A stretch of DNA of 64,000 bases from an uncultured Atopobiaceae bacterium (lineage in GTDB: Bacteria; Actinomycetota; Coriobacteriia; Coriobacteriales; Atopobiaceae), in the NCBI GenBank assembly GCA_934792625.1, contig CAKVON010000001.1, positions 144,556 through 208,555 of the forward strand, given 5' to 3'. Shown piece by piece: positions 51,269 through 59,190 of this stretch. The stretch's first letter is position 1. Every line of letters starts with the position of its first letter. A program made the translations under genes and the position numbers. The notes below the pieces were generated by a model. The model was not told the DNA's origin and ran no database searches. It saw nothing but the letters and a program-made list of their open reading frames with translations.

Positions 51269-51297
51269 ACTATATGCATCCGACCGCGCTTAGGCAA
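51269..51297 (-). promoter_or_regulatory. Promoter of the Trp-regulated ECF operon
   Basis: On the minus strand TTGCCT (51292-51297), a 17-bp spacer and TATAGT (51269-51274) lie about 57 bp upstream of the leader-peptide ATG. A GTTAAC core (51308-51313), as found in E. coli TrpR operators, lies 10 bp further upstream, but its flanks do not match the TrpR consensus. Confidence 0.75.
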
Positions 51298-51313
51298 GAC
51301 AAATTCTGTTAAC

Positions 51314-51537
51314 TGTTCGTTTCCCCAGCTACGGCAGCAGGTTTTTCTCAATCCAGACCGCCACGCCGTCGTGTCGGACATCTGGGCACACGCTGTCGGC
51401 AGCCGCCAGAACCCTTGGCCAACAGACGCGTTCTTCTCGGCAGACGAAGGGGTCTGAAGATAATAGAATCTTGCTATCCATGGATGAGGCGCCCGACGCG
51501 CAAGGAGGCGCGCCAACGCCCGCGAGAGGGAGGAAGC
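51314..51537 (+). promoter_or_regulatory. Upstream region of the DUF362 gene
   Basis: This stretch between the ECF promoter and the DUF362 gene contains one recurrent element, CTTCTCGGCAG (51433-51443), followed 15 bp later by the -10-like GATAAT (51459-51464). I see no good -35 and no other feature; the first 110 nt look like ordinary spacer. Confidence 0.45.
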
Positions 51538-52731
51538 ATGGGAGACACCACCGCCTCGAAGGTCTACTTCAGCGACCTTCGCACCCACGGCAAGGTCAGC
51601 CTGCCCGAGAAGCTCAAGAGGCTCGTGCGCGCCGCCGGCATCGGCGACATCGACTTCGAGAACAAGTTCGTCGCGATCAAGATGCACCTGGGCGAGCCCG
51701 GAAACATCAGCTACCTGCGTCCCAACTACGCGCGTGCCATCGTCGACGTGGTCCGCGAGCTGGGCGGCAAGCCGTTCGTCACCGACTGCAACACGCTGTA
51801 CGTCGGCGGCCGCAAGAACGGCCTCGACCACCTGGACAGTGCCTACGCCAACGGCTTCAACCCGTTCCAGCTGGGCTGCCACACGATCATCGCCGACGGC
51901 ATCAAGGGACTGGACGAGGTCGAGGTTCCCGTCGAGGGCGGCGAGTACGTCCAGAACGCCAAGATCGGACGCGCCCTGATGGACGCCGACATCGTGATCA
52001 GCCTCACGCACTTCAAGGGCCACGAGGGCGCCGGCTTCGGCGGCTGCATGAAGAACATCGGCATGGGCGGCGGCTCGCGCGCCGGCAAGATGGAGCAGCA
52101 CGCCGCGGGCAAGCCCAGCGTCGACACCTCCAAGTGCATCGGCTGCCGCATGTGCTCCAAGATCTGCGCGCACGACGCGTTCTCGTTCGACGAGGTCGAG
52201 CAGCACACCCTGGCAAACGGCAAGGTCCGCGACGTGCACGTGGCCTCGATCGACCACGACCGCTGCGTCGGCTGCGGCCGCTGCATCGCCCAGTGCAACC
52301 AGGACGCCATCAAGCCCGACTACGACGCCGCGGCCGAGGTCCTCAACTACAAGATCGCCGAGTACACCAAGGCCATCGTCGACGGCCGTCCCTGCTTCCA
52401 CGTCTCGCTGGTCGTCGACGTCTCGCCCAACTGCGACTGCCACGACGAGAACGACACCCCCATCGTCCCCAACGTCGGCATGTTCGCGAGCTTCGACCCC
52501 GTGGCGCTGGACATGGCCTGCATCGACGCCGTGATGGCGCAGCCCGCGCTGCCCGACACCGAGCTCACCGAGGCCATGGCCAAGGCCGAGGCCGCCGGCG
52601 GCATCGAGGAGGGCCACGAGCACGACTACTTCCAGATCACCCACCCCGACACCGACTGGCGCGCATGCATCGACCACGCCGAGAAGATCGGCCTGGGCAC
52701 CCGCAACTACGAGATCGTCCGCGTCGGCTAA
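51538..52731 (+). CDS. DUF362 domain protein with ferredoxin-type 4Fe-4S clusters
   Basis: The 397-residue cytoplasmic protein starts at ATG 51538 behind GGGAGGAAG. An N-terminal DUF362 region includes KMHLGEPGNISYLRPNYARA and SLTHFKGHEGAGFGGCMKNI. Two classical 4Fe-4S motifs follow: CIGCRMCSKICAHDAF near residue 200 and CVGCGRCIAQCNQDAI near 243, each with C-x2-C-x2-C-x3-C spacing. The C-terminal part has a Cys pair (NCDCHDENDTP). Related proteins are poorly characterised redox proteins; electron transfer is inferred. It is a single-gene unit closed by the terminator at 52778-52817. Confidence 0.82.
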   Translation: MGDTTASKVYFSDLRTHGKVSLPEKLKRLVRAAGIGDIDFENKFVAIKMHLGEPGNISYLRPNYARAIVDVVRELGGKPFVTDCNTLYVGGRKNGLDHLDSAYANGFNPFQLGCHTIIADGIKGLDEVEVPVEGGEYVQNAKIGRALMDADIVISLTHFKGHEGAGFGGCMKNIGMGGGSRAGKMEQHAAGKPSVDTSKCIGCRMCSKICAHDAFSFDEVEQHTLANGKVRDVHVASIDHDRCVGCGRCIAQCNQDAIKPDYDAAAEVLNYKIAEYTKAIVDGRPCFHVSLVVDVSPNCDCHDENDTPIVPNVGMFASFDPVALDMACIDAVMAQPALPDTELTEAMAKAEAAGGIEEGHEHDYFQITHPDTDWRACIDHAEKIGLGTRNYEIVRVG

Positions 52732-52777
52732 CGCCATCGCCGCGAGGCGCGTGACGCTGGCATCACCCGCGCAAGAC

Positions 52778-52817
52778 AAGGGCCTGCCGAGAAGAACGTT
52801 CTTCTCGGCAGGCCCTT
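52778..52817. terminator. 40-bp perfect palindrome: bidirectional terminator containing two TGCCGAGAAG arms
   Basis: The sequence from AAGGGCCTGCCGAGAAGAAC (52778-52797) is followed at once by its exact reverse complement (52798-52817). It lies between the convergent DUF362 and DUF5684 genes. On the plus strand CCCTTTGCTTTT follows. It probably stops transcription from both sides; each arm carries the recurrent element. Confidence 0.75.
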
Positions 52818-52846
52818 TGCTTTTATGCGGTTTGTGATGCGGTTTG

Positions 52847-53659
52847 TTAGAGCTGGCCATCCTCTTGATCGGCGTCAGGTGCAGCGGCAGCAAGGTGTTC
52901 GGGGGCGACGCGCGGCAAGGACCCCGTCACATCCGCGGAGTCGTCAGGCTTGGCCGACGAATCGTCCGCCCAGACCTCGAAGTCGTCATCGTCGGGGTCC
53001 TCGATCTCGTCCACAGCGGGCGCGGACTCCCCATCGGCGTCCTGCTCGGAGGGGTTGCCGGCGACATCGTCCTCGACGTCGTCGGAGGCCTCGGCGTCAG
53101 ATGCCTCATCGTCGACGCCAGTGTCGGAGGCAGCCTCCGCCACCTCGCCCCCGTCTTCGAGGGCTGCCGCGGATGCAGGCGCGGACGCGGCCTCGTACGG
53201 CGTGGCCTCGTCGTCACTCAGTGCCAGGAACGGAACAAACAGGAACGGCAGCACGGCCAAGCCAAACGCATAGCCGATACCGCGGCCGAACGCGCGAGAC
53301 AGGAAATAGCAGACAGCCAGGTGGGTCAGCAGGAGCAGGCCGAACGACACCAGCAGGAAAACGTTGTCCAGCCTCTCGGCGGAAAACGAGAGGCACGCCG
53401 CGACAGCCGCCACGGCATAGGCGATCGCCAGGGGCCTGGGGCCGACCGCGCGGCCAAGCTGCCAGTTAGACCAAATCGGGACGAGACACGTCCAGCCGGG
53501 ACGCCCGAGCTTGACGAAGACCTTCCACATGCCAGCCAACCAGGCGGCCCACAGAAACAGGCACACCAGGCCAAACCCGCCAACCAGACCGACAAACAGC
53601 AGGTCGGTGCCAGAAAGCGATGACAGCGAAAGCGCCGTGGCAATGTGTGCGAACCCCAT
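52847..53659 (-). CDS. DUF5684-like membrane protein with acidic C-terminus
   Basis: The 270-residue protein starts at ATG 53657-53659. The N-terminal 150 residues contain about four membrane segments, with the DUF5684-type pattern AGMWKVFVKLGRPGWTCLVP followed by IWSNWQLGRAVGPRPLAIAY, a region shared with small membrane proteins found near signal peptidases. The remaining 120 residues are a low-complexity Ala/Asp/Glu-rich tail, predicted cytoplasmic and disordered. No enzymatic motif is visible, and function is unknown. A promoter candidate is at 53734-53761. Confidence 0.7.
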   Translation of the reverse strand: MGFAHIATALSLSSLSGTDLLFVGLVGGFGLVCLFLWAAWLAGMWKVFVKLGRPGWTCLVPIWSNWQLGRAVGPRPLAIAYAVAAVAACLSFSAERLDNVFLLVSFGLLLLTHLAVCYFLSRAFGRGIGYAFGLAVLPFLFVPFLALSDDEATPYEAASAPASAAALEDGGEVAEAASDTGVDDEASDAEASDDVEDDVAGNPSEQDADGESAPAVDEIEDPDDDDFEVWADDSSAKPDDSADVTGSLPRVAPEHLAAAAPDADQEDGQL

Positions 53660-53733
53660 GAGTGTCCCCCTTGCGTGCGCGGGCGATCAGCCAAGTCGCC
53701 GCCCGCGAACCTCTATCGTATTGCACCACAAGG

Positions 53734-53761
53734 AATATTTCAGAGTTGGGCCGAACATCAA
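53734..53761 (-). promoter_or_regulatory. Candidate promoter of the DUF5684-like gene
   Basis: On the minus strand TTGATG (53756-53761), a 16-bp spacer and AATATT (53734-53739) lie about 75 bp upstream of the gene, in the gap after the tRNA-Pro terminator. Confidence 0.55.
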
Positions 53762-53843
53762 CCAAACACGGACGCTGACGCAGCGTTTTTTTGTCCGGAG
53801 GAACCGTCGACGACCGAACCCGCCACCACTGCCAACTCGAACA

Positions 53844-53876
53844 CAAAAAAGGCCGTCGGCGCAATGCCGACGGCCC
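53844..53876 (-). terminator. Rho-independent terminator after tRNA-Pro
   Basis: GGCCGTCGGC (53851-53860) pairs perfectly with GCCGACGGCC (53866-53875) around a 5-nt loop, followed on the minus strand by six uridines. Confidence 0.93.
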
Positions 53877-53886
53877 TGACAAATCA

Positions 53887-53963
53887 TGGTCGGGTTGACT
53901 GGATTTGAACCAGCGACCCCCGCGTCCCGAACGCGGTGCTCTACCAAACTGAGCCACAACCCG
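53887..53963 (-). tRNA. tRNA-Pro (anticodon CGG)
   Basis: A 77-nt tRNA with acceptor CGGGTTG/CAACCCG, encoded CCA, anticodon stem CCGCG/CGCGG with loop TTCGGGA (CGG) and T-arm GCTGGTTCAAATCCAGT. It reads CCG codons. It is 65 nt downstream of ispE. Confidence 0.95.
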
Positions 53964-54028
53964 AATGCGATAAAGCATCTTACCGGAGACATGCTCCCGT
54001 ATGCAAGCGCCAACGAGACAAACACATG

Positions 54029-54952
54029 TCACCTACCGAGAAGAACCGCCCCCTCGGCGGACAACCTCGTGGCGCACGCCCACCAGCCGCGCTCGCGCGC
54101 GGCGCCCTCGATCTCGCTCGCGACGGCATCGTCCTCGCAGATCGCAAAGCAGCTGCTACCCGAACCCGACACCTGGGCGACCCTCACGCCGCCCTGTCCG
54201 CGCAGCCACTCGAGCGTGGCCGCGCACGTGGACAGCAGGCGGCACGCCACGGGCGCAAGGTTATTGCCGACGTTTTCGACGACGGCGTCGGCGTCGCCCA
54301 CACGCAGTGCCGCAAGCATCGGCTCCAGCGCGCCCGCATCCACGGGATCGCGGTCGAAGTCGCCGTAGGCCGCAGGTGTGGGCACCCCGTCGCCCGGGGC
54401 GCGCACCACGACCACACTCGTGGGGCGACCGCAATCGCACGGGACGTCGAACGACTCGCGCAGCACGTCTCCGCCGCCGTCCAGGTAACAGACGCCGCCG
54501 GCAAGAAAGAACGGAACGTCCGCGCCAACGCGACGCGCGACCGCGGCCACGCGCGGGTCGCGCGAATCGATGCCGCATAGCTCGCAGACGCCGACGATGG
54601 TCGCGGCGGCGTCCGACGACGACCCGCCCAGGCCCGCCTGGTTGGGCACGCGGCGCGTCACGCGCACGGCAAAGCCGGTGCCGACGCCGAACTCGGCGTC
54701 CATGGCCTCGACGGCCTTCCAGCAGGTGTTCTTGCGCGCGGGGCACCCAGCATCGGGGTCACACACGACGGAAAGCTCGCGTGCGGGAGCGACCTCGACC
54801 TCGTCGGCCAGACCCAACGACGCCATGACGGAGTCGACCAGGTGGTAGCCACGCTCGTCCAGCTCGCGATGAACGCCCAGGTACAGGTTGACCTTCGCGG
54901 GCGCGGCAACGCGGACGACGCGCGCGGGGCCGGCCGCGCACGCGGCGCACAT
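54029..54952 (-). CDS. ispE: 4-diphosphocytidyl-2-C-methyl-D-erythritol kinase
   Basis: IspE phosphorylates CDP-ME in the non-mevalonate isoprenoid pathway. The 307-residue GHMP kinase has the substrate motif APAKVNLYLGVHRELDERGY near residues 17-36, the ATP motif PNQAGLGGSSSDAAATIVGV near residue 105-124, and VSGSGSSCFAI near the C-terminus. It follows veg by 5 nt. Its last codons (LLGR-stop) are written with a variant of the recurrent element, CTTCTCGGTAGG. IspD and IspF are at 36 kb. Confidence 0.94.
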   Translation of the reverse strand: MCAACAAGPARVVRVAAPAKVNLYLGVHRELDERGYHLVDSVMASLGLADEVEVAPARELSVVCDPDAGCPARKNTCWKAVEAMDAEFGVGTGFAVRVTRRVPNQAGLGGSSSDAAATIVGVCELCGIDSRDPRVAAVARRVGADVPFFLAGGVCYLDGGGDVLRESFDVPCDCGRPTSVVVVRAPGDGVPTPAAYGDFDRDPVDAGALEPMLAALRVGDADAVVENVGNNLAPVACRLLSTCAATLEWLRGQGGVRVAQVSGSGSSCFAICEDDAVASEIEGAARERGWWACATRLSAEGAVLLGR

Positions 54953-54957
54953 GCGCC

Positions 54958-55257
54958 CTACTCCACGTCGCCGGCGGGCTCGAAGTCGAAGATCTTCTCG
55001 CCAGAGTTGCTGTCGAACAGCTCGACGGTGCCGGTGAGGACGTCGACGTACTGGTAGGACTGGCGCGCGGTGCGGCCGCGACGCTCCTCGACCTCGACGA
55101 CGAACAGCGAGGGGTGAGCCTGCACCAGGGTGCCGGTGCGCTCGACGATGCGGCTGCGGCCCATGTTGGCGCGGACGCGCAGGCGCTGGCCCTTGAGGCT
55201 GGAAAGCTCCTCGTGAATCTGGTCAACCCTGTTGACCGGCGGCATCTCGTTCTCCAT
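54958..55257 (-). CDS. veg: Veg protein
   Basis: The 99-residue protein starts at ATG 55255-55257 behind GGAGG with a 5-nt spacer. It has the Veg pattern: VDQIHEELSSLKGQRLRVRA near the N-terminus, GRSRIVERTGTLVQAHPSLF, and a C-terminal VEVEERRGRTARQSYQYVDV. In B. subtilis Veg stimulates biofilm formation and veg lies near ispE, as it does here. The gene is transcribed with ispE. An AT-rich promoter region lies upstream. Confidence 0.87.
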   Translation of the reverse strand: MENEMPPVNRVDQIHEELSSLKGQRLRVRANMGRSRIVERTGTLVQAHPSLFVVEVEERRGRTARQSYQYVDVLTGTVELFDSNSGEKIFDFEPAGDVE

Positions 55258-55356
55258 GAAGACCTCCACAACAAACCGCCGGCGGCGTGGGCGCACCATG
55301 ACACATGCGCATCGCCGGCCAGCGGTCCAATGAGTCAAATTAGTCCAAAAGTGAAT

Positions 55357-55362
55357 GTTATA
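55357..55362 (-). promoter_or_regulatory. Candidate -10 of veg-ispE
   Basis: TATAAC on the minus strand, with TGTTGA 17 bp upstream as a weak -35. It lies about 100 bp upstream of veg in the 282-nt divergent gap to the peptidase gene. On the plus strand TACACT (55481-55486) is a possible -10 for the peptidase. No other structure stands out in this gap. Confidence 0.45.
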
Positions 55363-55539
55363 CGGGTGCAATGGACACCTCAACAGCCTACGAGATTCCC
55401 CACGTTAACCCCATTTTCGGTAGACGGGACGACACCCGACGAAAGGCGCCATGGAACGGCCTGGCGCAATCGCGGCGGTGTACACTGCGAGCGACGGCGC
55501 GCCACACGGGCGTCCGCATGCAGAGAAGGACGGGCGAAC

Positions 55540-56631
55540 ATGGACCTCTCACGCGTCGAACGCGTTCTGGACAACCTTGCTGACATGGGTCTTGACCAGG
55601 CAATCATTTGCGACCCCATGGCGATCTTCTGGCTGAGCGGCTACCGCAACGACCCCTACGAGCGCTTCTTCGCGTTGCTGGTCGCACGCGACCGCGAGCC
55701 CGTCATGTTCTGCAACCGCCTCTTCCCCGACGCGACCCCCTTCTGCGACCGCGTCGTGGTGTTCGACGACACCGAGGACCCCATCCCGATGGTCGCCCAC
55801 GAGCTCGACGCCACCAAGCCCGCCGGCGTCGACAAGAACCTCGCGGCCCGCTGGCTCCTGCCGCTGATGGACGCGCAGGCCGCGGCGGCGTTCAGGCTCG
55901 CCTCCGACGCGGTCGACGGCGCGCGCTCCATCAAGGACGCGCGCGAGCTCGACCTCATGCGCGCCGCGTCGGCCACCAACGACCGCGCGATGGAGTGGCT
56001 CGCCTCCCAGGTGCGCGCCGGCGTCACCGAGCGCCAGATCGCCGAGGGTCTGCTGTCCACCTACCGCCGGCTGGGCGCCGAGGGCCACTCCTTCCCGCCC
56101 ATCGTCAGCTTCGGCGCCAACGCGTCCGACCCGCACCATGAGCCGGACGACACCGTGCTCGAGCCCGGCGAGCTCGTCCTGTTCGACGTGGGCTGCATGC
56201 GGGACTCCTACGCCTCGGACATGACCCGCACGTTCTGGTACGCGGGCCCCGACGACGTCGAGCCCACGCCCGAGTTCCGCAAGATATACGAGGTCGTGCG
56301 CGCCGCCAACGAGGCTGCCGAGAAGATCGTGCGACCCGGCGTCGAGTTCGCCGAGATCGACCGCGCCGCCCGCTCCGTCATCGCGGACGCCGGCTACGGC
56401 GAGTACTTCACCCACCGCCTTGGCCACCAGATCGGCCTCGAGGACCACGAGCCGGGCGACGTCTCGTCCGCCCACCACGAGCCCGTCCGACCCGGCCAGA
56501 CCTTCTCGATCGAGCCCGGCATCTACCTGCCAGGCGGCATCGGCGTCCGCATCGAGGACCTGGTCATCGTGACCGAGGACGGCTGCGAGGTCATCAACTC
56601 CTACCCCAAGCAGCTCACGGTCCTGCGCTAG
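55540..56631 (+). CDS. M24 family Xaa-Pro dipeptidase/aminopeptidase
   Basis: A dinuclear metallopeptidase of the pita-bread fold that cleaves N-terminal X-Pro bonds. The start was set at ATG 55540 (MDLSRVERVLDNLADMG), which gives 363 residues; the frame extends upstream through unrelated DNA. The N-terminal creatinase-like domain is followed by the catalytic domain with LFDVGCMRDSYASDMTRTFW (two Asp ligands), HRLGHQIGLEDHEPGDVSSA (His), FSIEPGIYLPGGIGVRIEDL (two Glu). All five metal ligands are present. An SDR gene follows after 72 nt. Confidence 0.93.
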   Translation: MDLSRVERVLDNLADMGLDQAIICDPMAIFWLSGYRNDPYERFFALLVARDREPVMFCNRLFPDATPFCDRVVVFDDTEDPIPMVAHELDATKPAGVDKNLAARWLLPLMDAQAAAAFRLASDAVDGARSIKDARELDLMRAASATNDRAMEWLASQVRAGVTERQIAEGLLSTYRRLGAEGHSFPPIVSFGANASDPHHEPDDTVLEPGELVLFDVGCMRDSYASDMTRTFWYAGPDDVEPTPEFRKIYEVVRAANEAAEKIVRPGVEFAEIDRAARSVIADAGYGEYFTHRLGHQIGLEDHEPGDVSSAHHEPVRPGQTFSIEPGIYLPGGIGVRIEDLVIVTEDGCEVINSYPKQLTVLR

Positions 56632-56703
56632 CGGGAGCGGCGCGGGCGCGCCAACACACCGACATCGGCGGGAGACGCCCGCCGTCAGGAGAGGGAGATA
56701 CGC

Positions 56704-57429
56704 ATGAAGAACGAGATCGCCGGAGAGCTCACCCTTGTGACCGGGGCGGGCACGGGCATCGGCAAGGCAATCGCCGTACGCCTGGCACAGCTTGGCTGCG
56801 ACGTGGTCCTGGTGGGCCGCACCGTCTCCAAGCTCGAGGCAACCGCGGCAGAGGTCCGCGCGCACGGCCGCGCGGCATACCCGATGGCCTGCGACCTCAC
56901 CGACGCCGACGCCATCGAGCGCCTGGTCGCCGACGTCGAGCGCGAGCACGGCCGCCTGGACGTCCTTGTCAACAACGCCGGCGTCCTGGTGAGCAAGAGG
57001 CTCGAGGACACCACCACCGACGAGCTGGACGCCATCCTCAAGACAAACGTCCGCGCTCCCTATATCCTGTGCCGCGAGGCGCTGCGCCTGCTGCGCAAGT
57101 CCGAGGCCGCCGAGATCGTCAACATCTGCTCGGTCGTGGCGCACACCGGCTACCCGCTGCAGTCCGCCTACGCCGCCAGCAAGCACGCGCTTCTCGGCAT
57201 GAGCGAGTCGCTGTCGCGCGAGGTCTACGAGGAGGGCATCCGCGTCCACGTGATCAGCCCCGGCGGCGTCCTGACCGAGATGATCGGCGAGGCGCGTCCC
57301 GACCTCGTCGGCACCCCGATGATCGTGCCCGACGACATCGCCGACGCCGTGGAGTTCTTCCTGACCCACCGCACCGACGGCGTGGTCGACGAGATTCGCC
57401 TGCACCGCTCGACCAAGGCGCCGTTCTAG
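56704..57429 (+). CDS. Short-chain dehydrogenase/reductase
   Basis: An NAD(P)-dependent oxidoreductase of the classical SDR family. The 241-residue protein has the cofactor motif VTGAGTGIGKAIAVRLAQLG near residue 12, NNAG near 88, the catalytic Ser in NICSVVAHTGYPLQ and the YAASK Tyr-Lys pair near residue 155-159. The Arg after strand 2 (VGRTVSKLE) suggests NADPH preference. The substrate cannot be named. It is 72 nt downstream of the peptidase, probably the same transcript, and converges with nagB across a terminator. Confidence 0.9.
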   Translation: MKNEIAGELTLVTGAGTGIGKAIAVRLAQLGCDVVLVGRTVSKLEATAAEVRAHGRAAYPMACDLTDADAIERLVADVEREHGRLDVLVNNAGVLVSKRLEDTTTDELDAILKTNVRAPYILCREALRLLRKSEAAEIVNICSVVAHTGYPLQSAYAASKHALLGMSESLSREVYEEGIRVHVISPGGVLTEMIGEARPDLVGTPMIVPDDIADAVEFFLTHRTDGVVDEIRLHRSTKAPF

Positions 57430-57468
57430 CGCCGCCGCGCCCGACGCCACACCATCCATAGCACCACG

Positions 57469-57518
57469 AAAAAAGGGGCGCCGTGTCTGCCGAGAAGTAC
57501 CCGGCGGCACGGCGCCCC
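57469..57518 (-). terminator. Terminator after nagB with TGCCGAGAAG in its loop
   Basis: GGGGCGCCGTG (57475-57485) pairs perfectly with CACGGCGCCCC (57508-57518), leaving a 22-nt loop with CTGCCGAGAAG (57487-57497). On the minus strand six uridines (57469-57474) follow. It ends nagB and may also stop the convergent SDR transcript. Confidence 0.88.
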
Positions 57519-57579
57519 CTGCGTCATGCGGCGTCGTCTCGCGCGGGCGCGCCCTGACGGGCGGGCCCGCGGGCAGGTC

Positions 57580-58317
57580 CTAGTACAGGCCCTCGCACAG
57601 CGACAGTGCGGCGTCGTCGGCGACGACCACGCAGTTGGTGTGCAGCTGCAGGATCGAGGCGGGGCAGCCGGGCGTGACCGGGCCGAAGCACATGTCGCGC
57701 ACGGCCTGGGCCTTGGCCTCGCCGTTGGCGACGACCAGAATCATGCGGGCGTACATGATGGTCTGCGTGCCCATGGTGTAGGCCTGGCGCGGCACGTCGT
57801 CGATGCTGTCGAACAGGCGGCTGTTGGCCTGGATGGTGCTCTCGGTCAGGTCGACGCAGTGCGTGCCCCTCGAGAAGTGGTCGTCCGGCTCGTTGAAACC
57901 GATGTGGCCGTTGTTGCCGATGCCCAGAAGCTGCAGGTCGGGATAGCCGGCCGAGGCGACGACCTCGTCGTACTCGGCGCAGGCGGCAGCGGCGTCGGGG
58001 TTGGAGCCGTCGGGCACGTGGGTGTTGGCGACGTCGATGTTCACGTGGTCGAACAGGTTCTCGCGCATGAAGTAGTGGTAACTCTGCGGGTCCTCGTGCG
58101 ACAGGCCGCGGTACTCGTCCAGGTTGTAGGTGCTGACCTCGGCAAAGTCCAGGTCGCCCTTCTCGTACCAGTTAATCAGCTGCTTGTAGGCGCCGATGGG
58201 CGTGGAGCCGGTGGCAAGGCCCAGCACGCAGTCGGGCTTGAGGATGACCTGCGCCGAGATGATGTTGGCCGCCTTGCGGCTCATGTCGGCATAGTCCTTG
58301 GCGTGGATGATCTTCAT
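57580..58317 (-). CDS. nagB: Glucosamine-6-phosphate deaminase
   Basis: NagB converts glucosamine-6-phosphate to fructose-6-phosphate and ammonia in amino-sugar catabolism. The 245-residue protein starts at ATG 58315-58317 (MKIIHAKDYADMSRKAANII). GLATGSTPIGAYKQLINWYE near 33-52 binds phosphate, and LGIGNNGHIGFNEPDDHFSR near 132-151 contains the catalytic Asp/His region. Length is near the short Gram-positive form. It stands alone with its own terminator; a nagA partner is not in the window. Confidence 0.95.
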   Translation of the reverse strand: MKIIHAKDYADMSRKAANIISAQVILKPDCVLGLATGSTPIGAYKQLINWYEKGDLDFAEVSTYNLDEYRGLSHEDPQSYHYFMRENLFDHVNIDVANTHVPDGSNPDAAAACAEYDEVVASAGYPDLQLLGIGNNGHIGFNEPDDHFSRGTHCVDLTESTIQANSRLFDSIDDVPRQAYTMGTQTIMYARMILVVANGEAKAQAVRDMCFGPVTPGCPASILQLHTNCVVVADDAALSLCEGLY

Positions 58318-58430
58318 GGTGCGTCCCCTTTCCTCGGTGCGGGAGCGCGCGACGCCTCGCGCGGTCCCGTGCGGCCCACATCGGCCGCGACCAACGTGAG
58401 ACGCGACCACCAGGGCGAGGCCGCGAAGAC

Positions 58431-58480
58431 AAAAAGGACGGCTCCCGAGAAGGGCGTCGCGTCGAGGCCCCTGCCCGTCC
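58431..58480 (-). terminator. Candidate terminator after rdgB
   Basis: GGACGG (58436-58441) pairs with CCGTCC (58475-58480), followed on the minus strand by five uridines. The 33-nt loop contains the variant CCCGAGAAGGG (58444-58454), again placing the recurrent motif inside a terminator loop. The rest of the 235-nt rdgB-nagB gap shows nothing clear. Confidence 0.55.
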
Positions 58481-58552
58481 GCGACGCCGCGCGGCGCTTA
58501 CGCGTCACGGGCGACATCCACCAGCGATGTTACGACCCGGAAACGTTCCCGT

Positions 58553-59176
58553 CTATAGCTTGGCCGCCAGGTCCACAAGAGCGTGATACCTGTGAGAGAT
58601 CTCGTTCTTGCGCTCGGGGTCGAGCTCCGCCATGCGCAGGCCCGGCGTGTCGGTCGGGCAGAACAGCGGGTCATAGCCAAATCCGTGCTCGCCGCGAAGG
58701 TCGCGCGCGATGGTGCCCTCGCAGTCGCCGTTGCCCACCAGCACCGTGCCGTCGCGGCGCACCAGCGCCACGGTCGAGTGGAAGCGCGCGGTGCGACGCT
58801 CGTCGGGCACGTCGGCAAGCTCGCCCAGGAGCTTCTCGTTGTTGGCCGCGTCGTCGCCGTGGGTGCCGGCCCAGCGGGCGCTCAGGATGCCGGGCGCGCC
58901 GCCCAGGGCGTCGACCACCAGGCCCGAGTCGTCGGCGACGCTGTCCAGGCCGACCTCGGCCAGGGCCGCGCGCGCCTTGATCAGGGCGTTCGCCTCGAAG
59001 GTGTCGCCGTCCTCGACGGGGTCCTCGAAGTCGCCGATCTCGCCCAGCGCCACGAAGCGCGTGCCAGGCAGGACGGGGGCCAGGATGGCCTCGATCTCGG
59101 TGACCTTGTGCGGGTTGCCCGTGGCGACCACGACGGTCTTCTCGGGATCCAGCTCGTTGACGTCCACGTGTGCCAT
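58553..59176 (-). CDS. rdgB: Non-canonical purine NTP pyrophosphatase (RdgB/HAM1)
   Basis: RdgB hydrolyses dITP and XTP to monophosphates and so keeps them out of DNA. The 207-residue protein was given the ATG at 59174-59176 (MAHVDVNELDPEKTVVVATG); a much longer open frame through rph and murI is an artefact of high GC. Motifs are ATGNPHKVTEI near residue 18, VADDSGLVVDALGGAPGILS near residue 79-98, and HGFGYDPLF near 155. It follows rph by 14 nt, as in many bacteria (murI-rph-rdgB). Confidence 0.95.
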   Translation of the reverse strand: MAHVDVNELDPEKTVVVATGNPHKVTEIEAILAPVLPGTRFVALGEIGDFEDPVEDGDTFEANALIKARAALAEVGLDSVADDSGLVVDALGGAPGILSARWAGTHGDDAANNEKLLGELADVPDERRTARFHSTVALVRRDGTVLVGNGDCEGTIARDLRGEHGFGYDPLFCPTDTPGLRMAELDPERKNEISHRYHALVDLAAKL

Positions 59177-59190
59177 GTTCTTCTCTCCCA

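Noticed and set aside
51308-51313. GTTAAC core resembling a TrpR operator upstream of the Trp leader promoter
   Set aside because: Only the central six bases match; the flanks lack the CTAG arms, and a 6-mer is common by chance.
51121-52893. A 590-codon minus frame opposite the DUF362 gene
   Set aside because: Antisense to a gene with clear 4Fe-4S motifs; low complexity.
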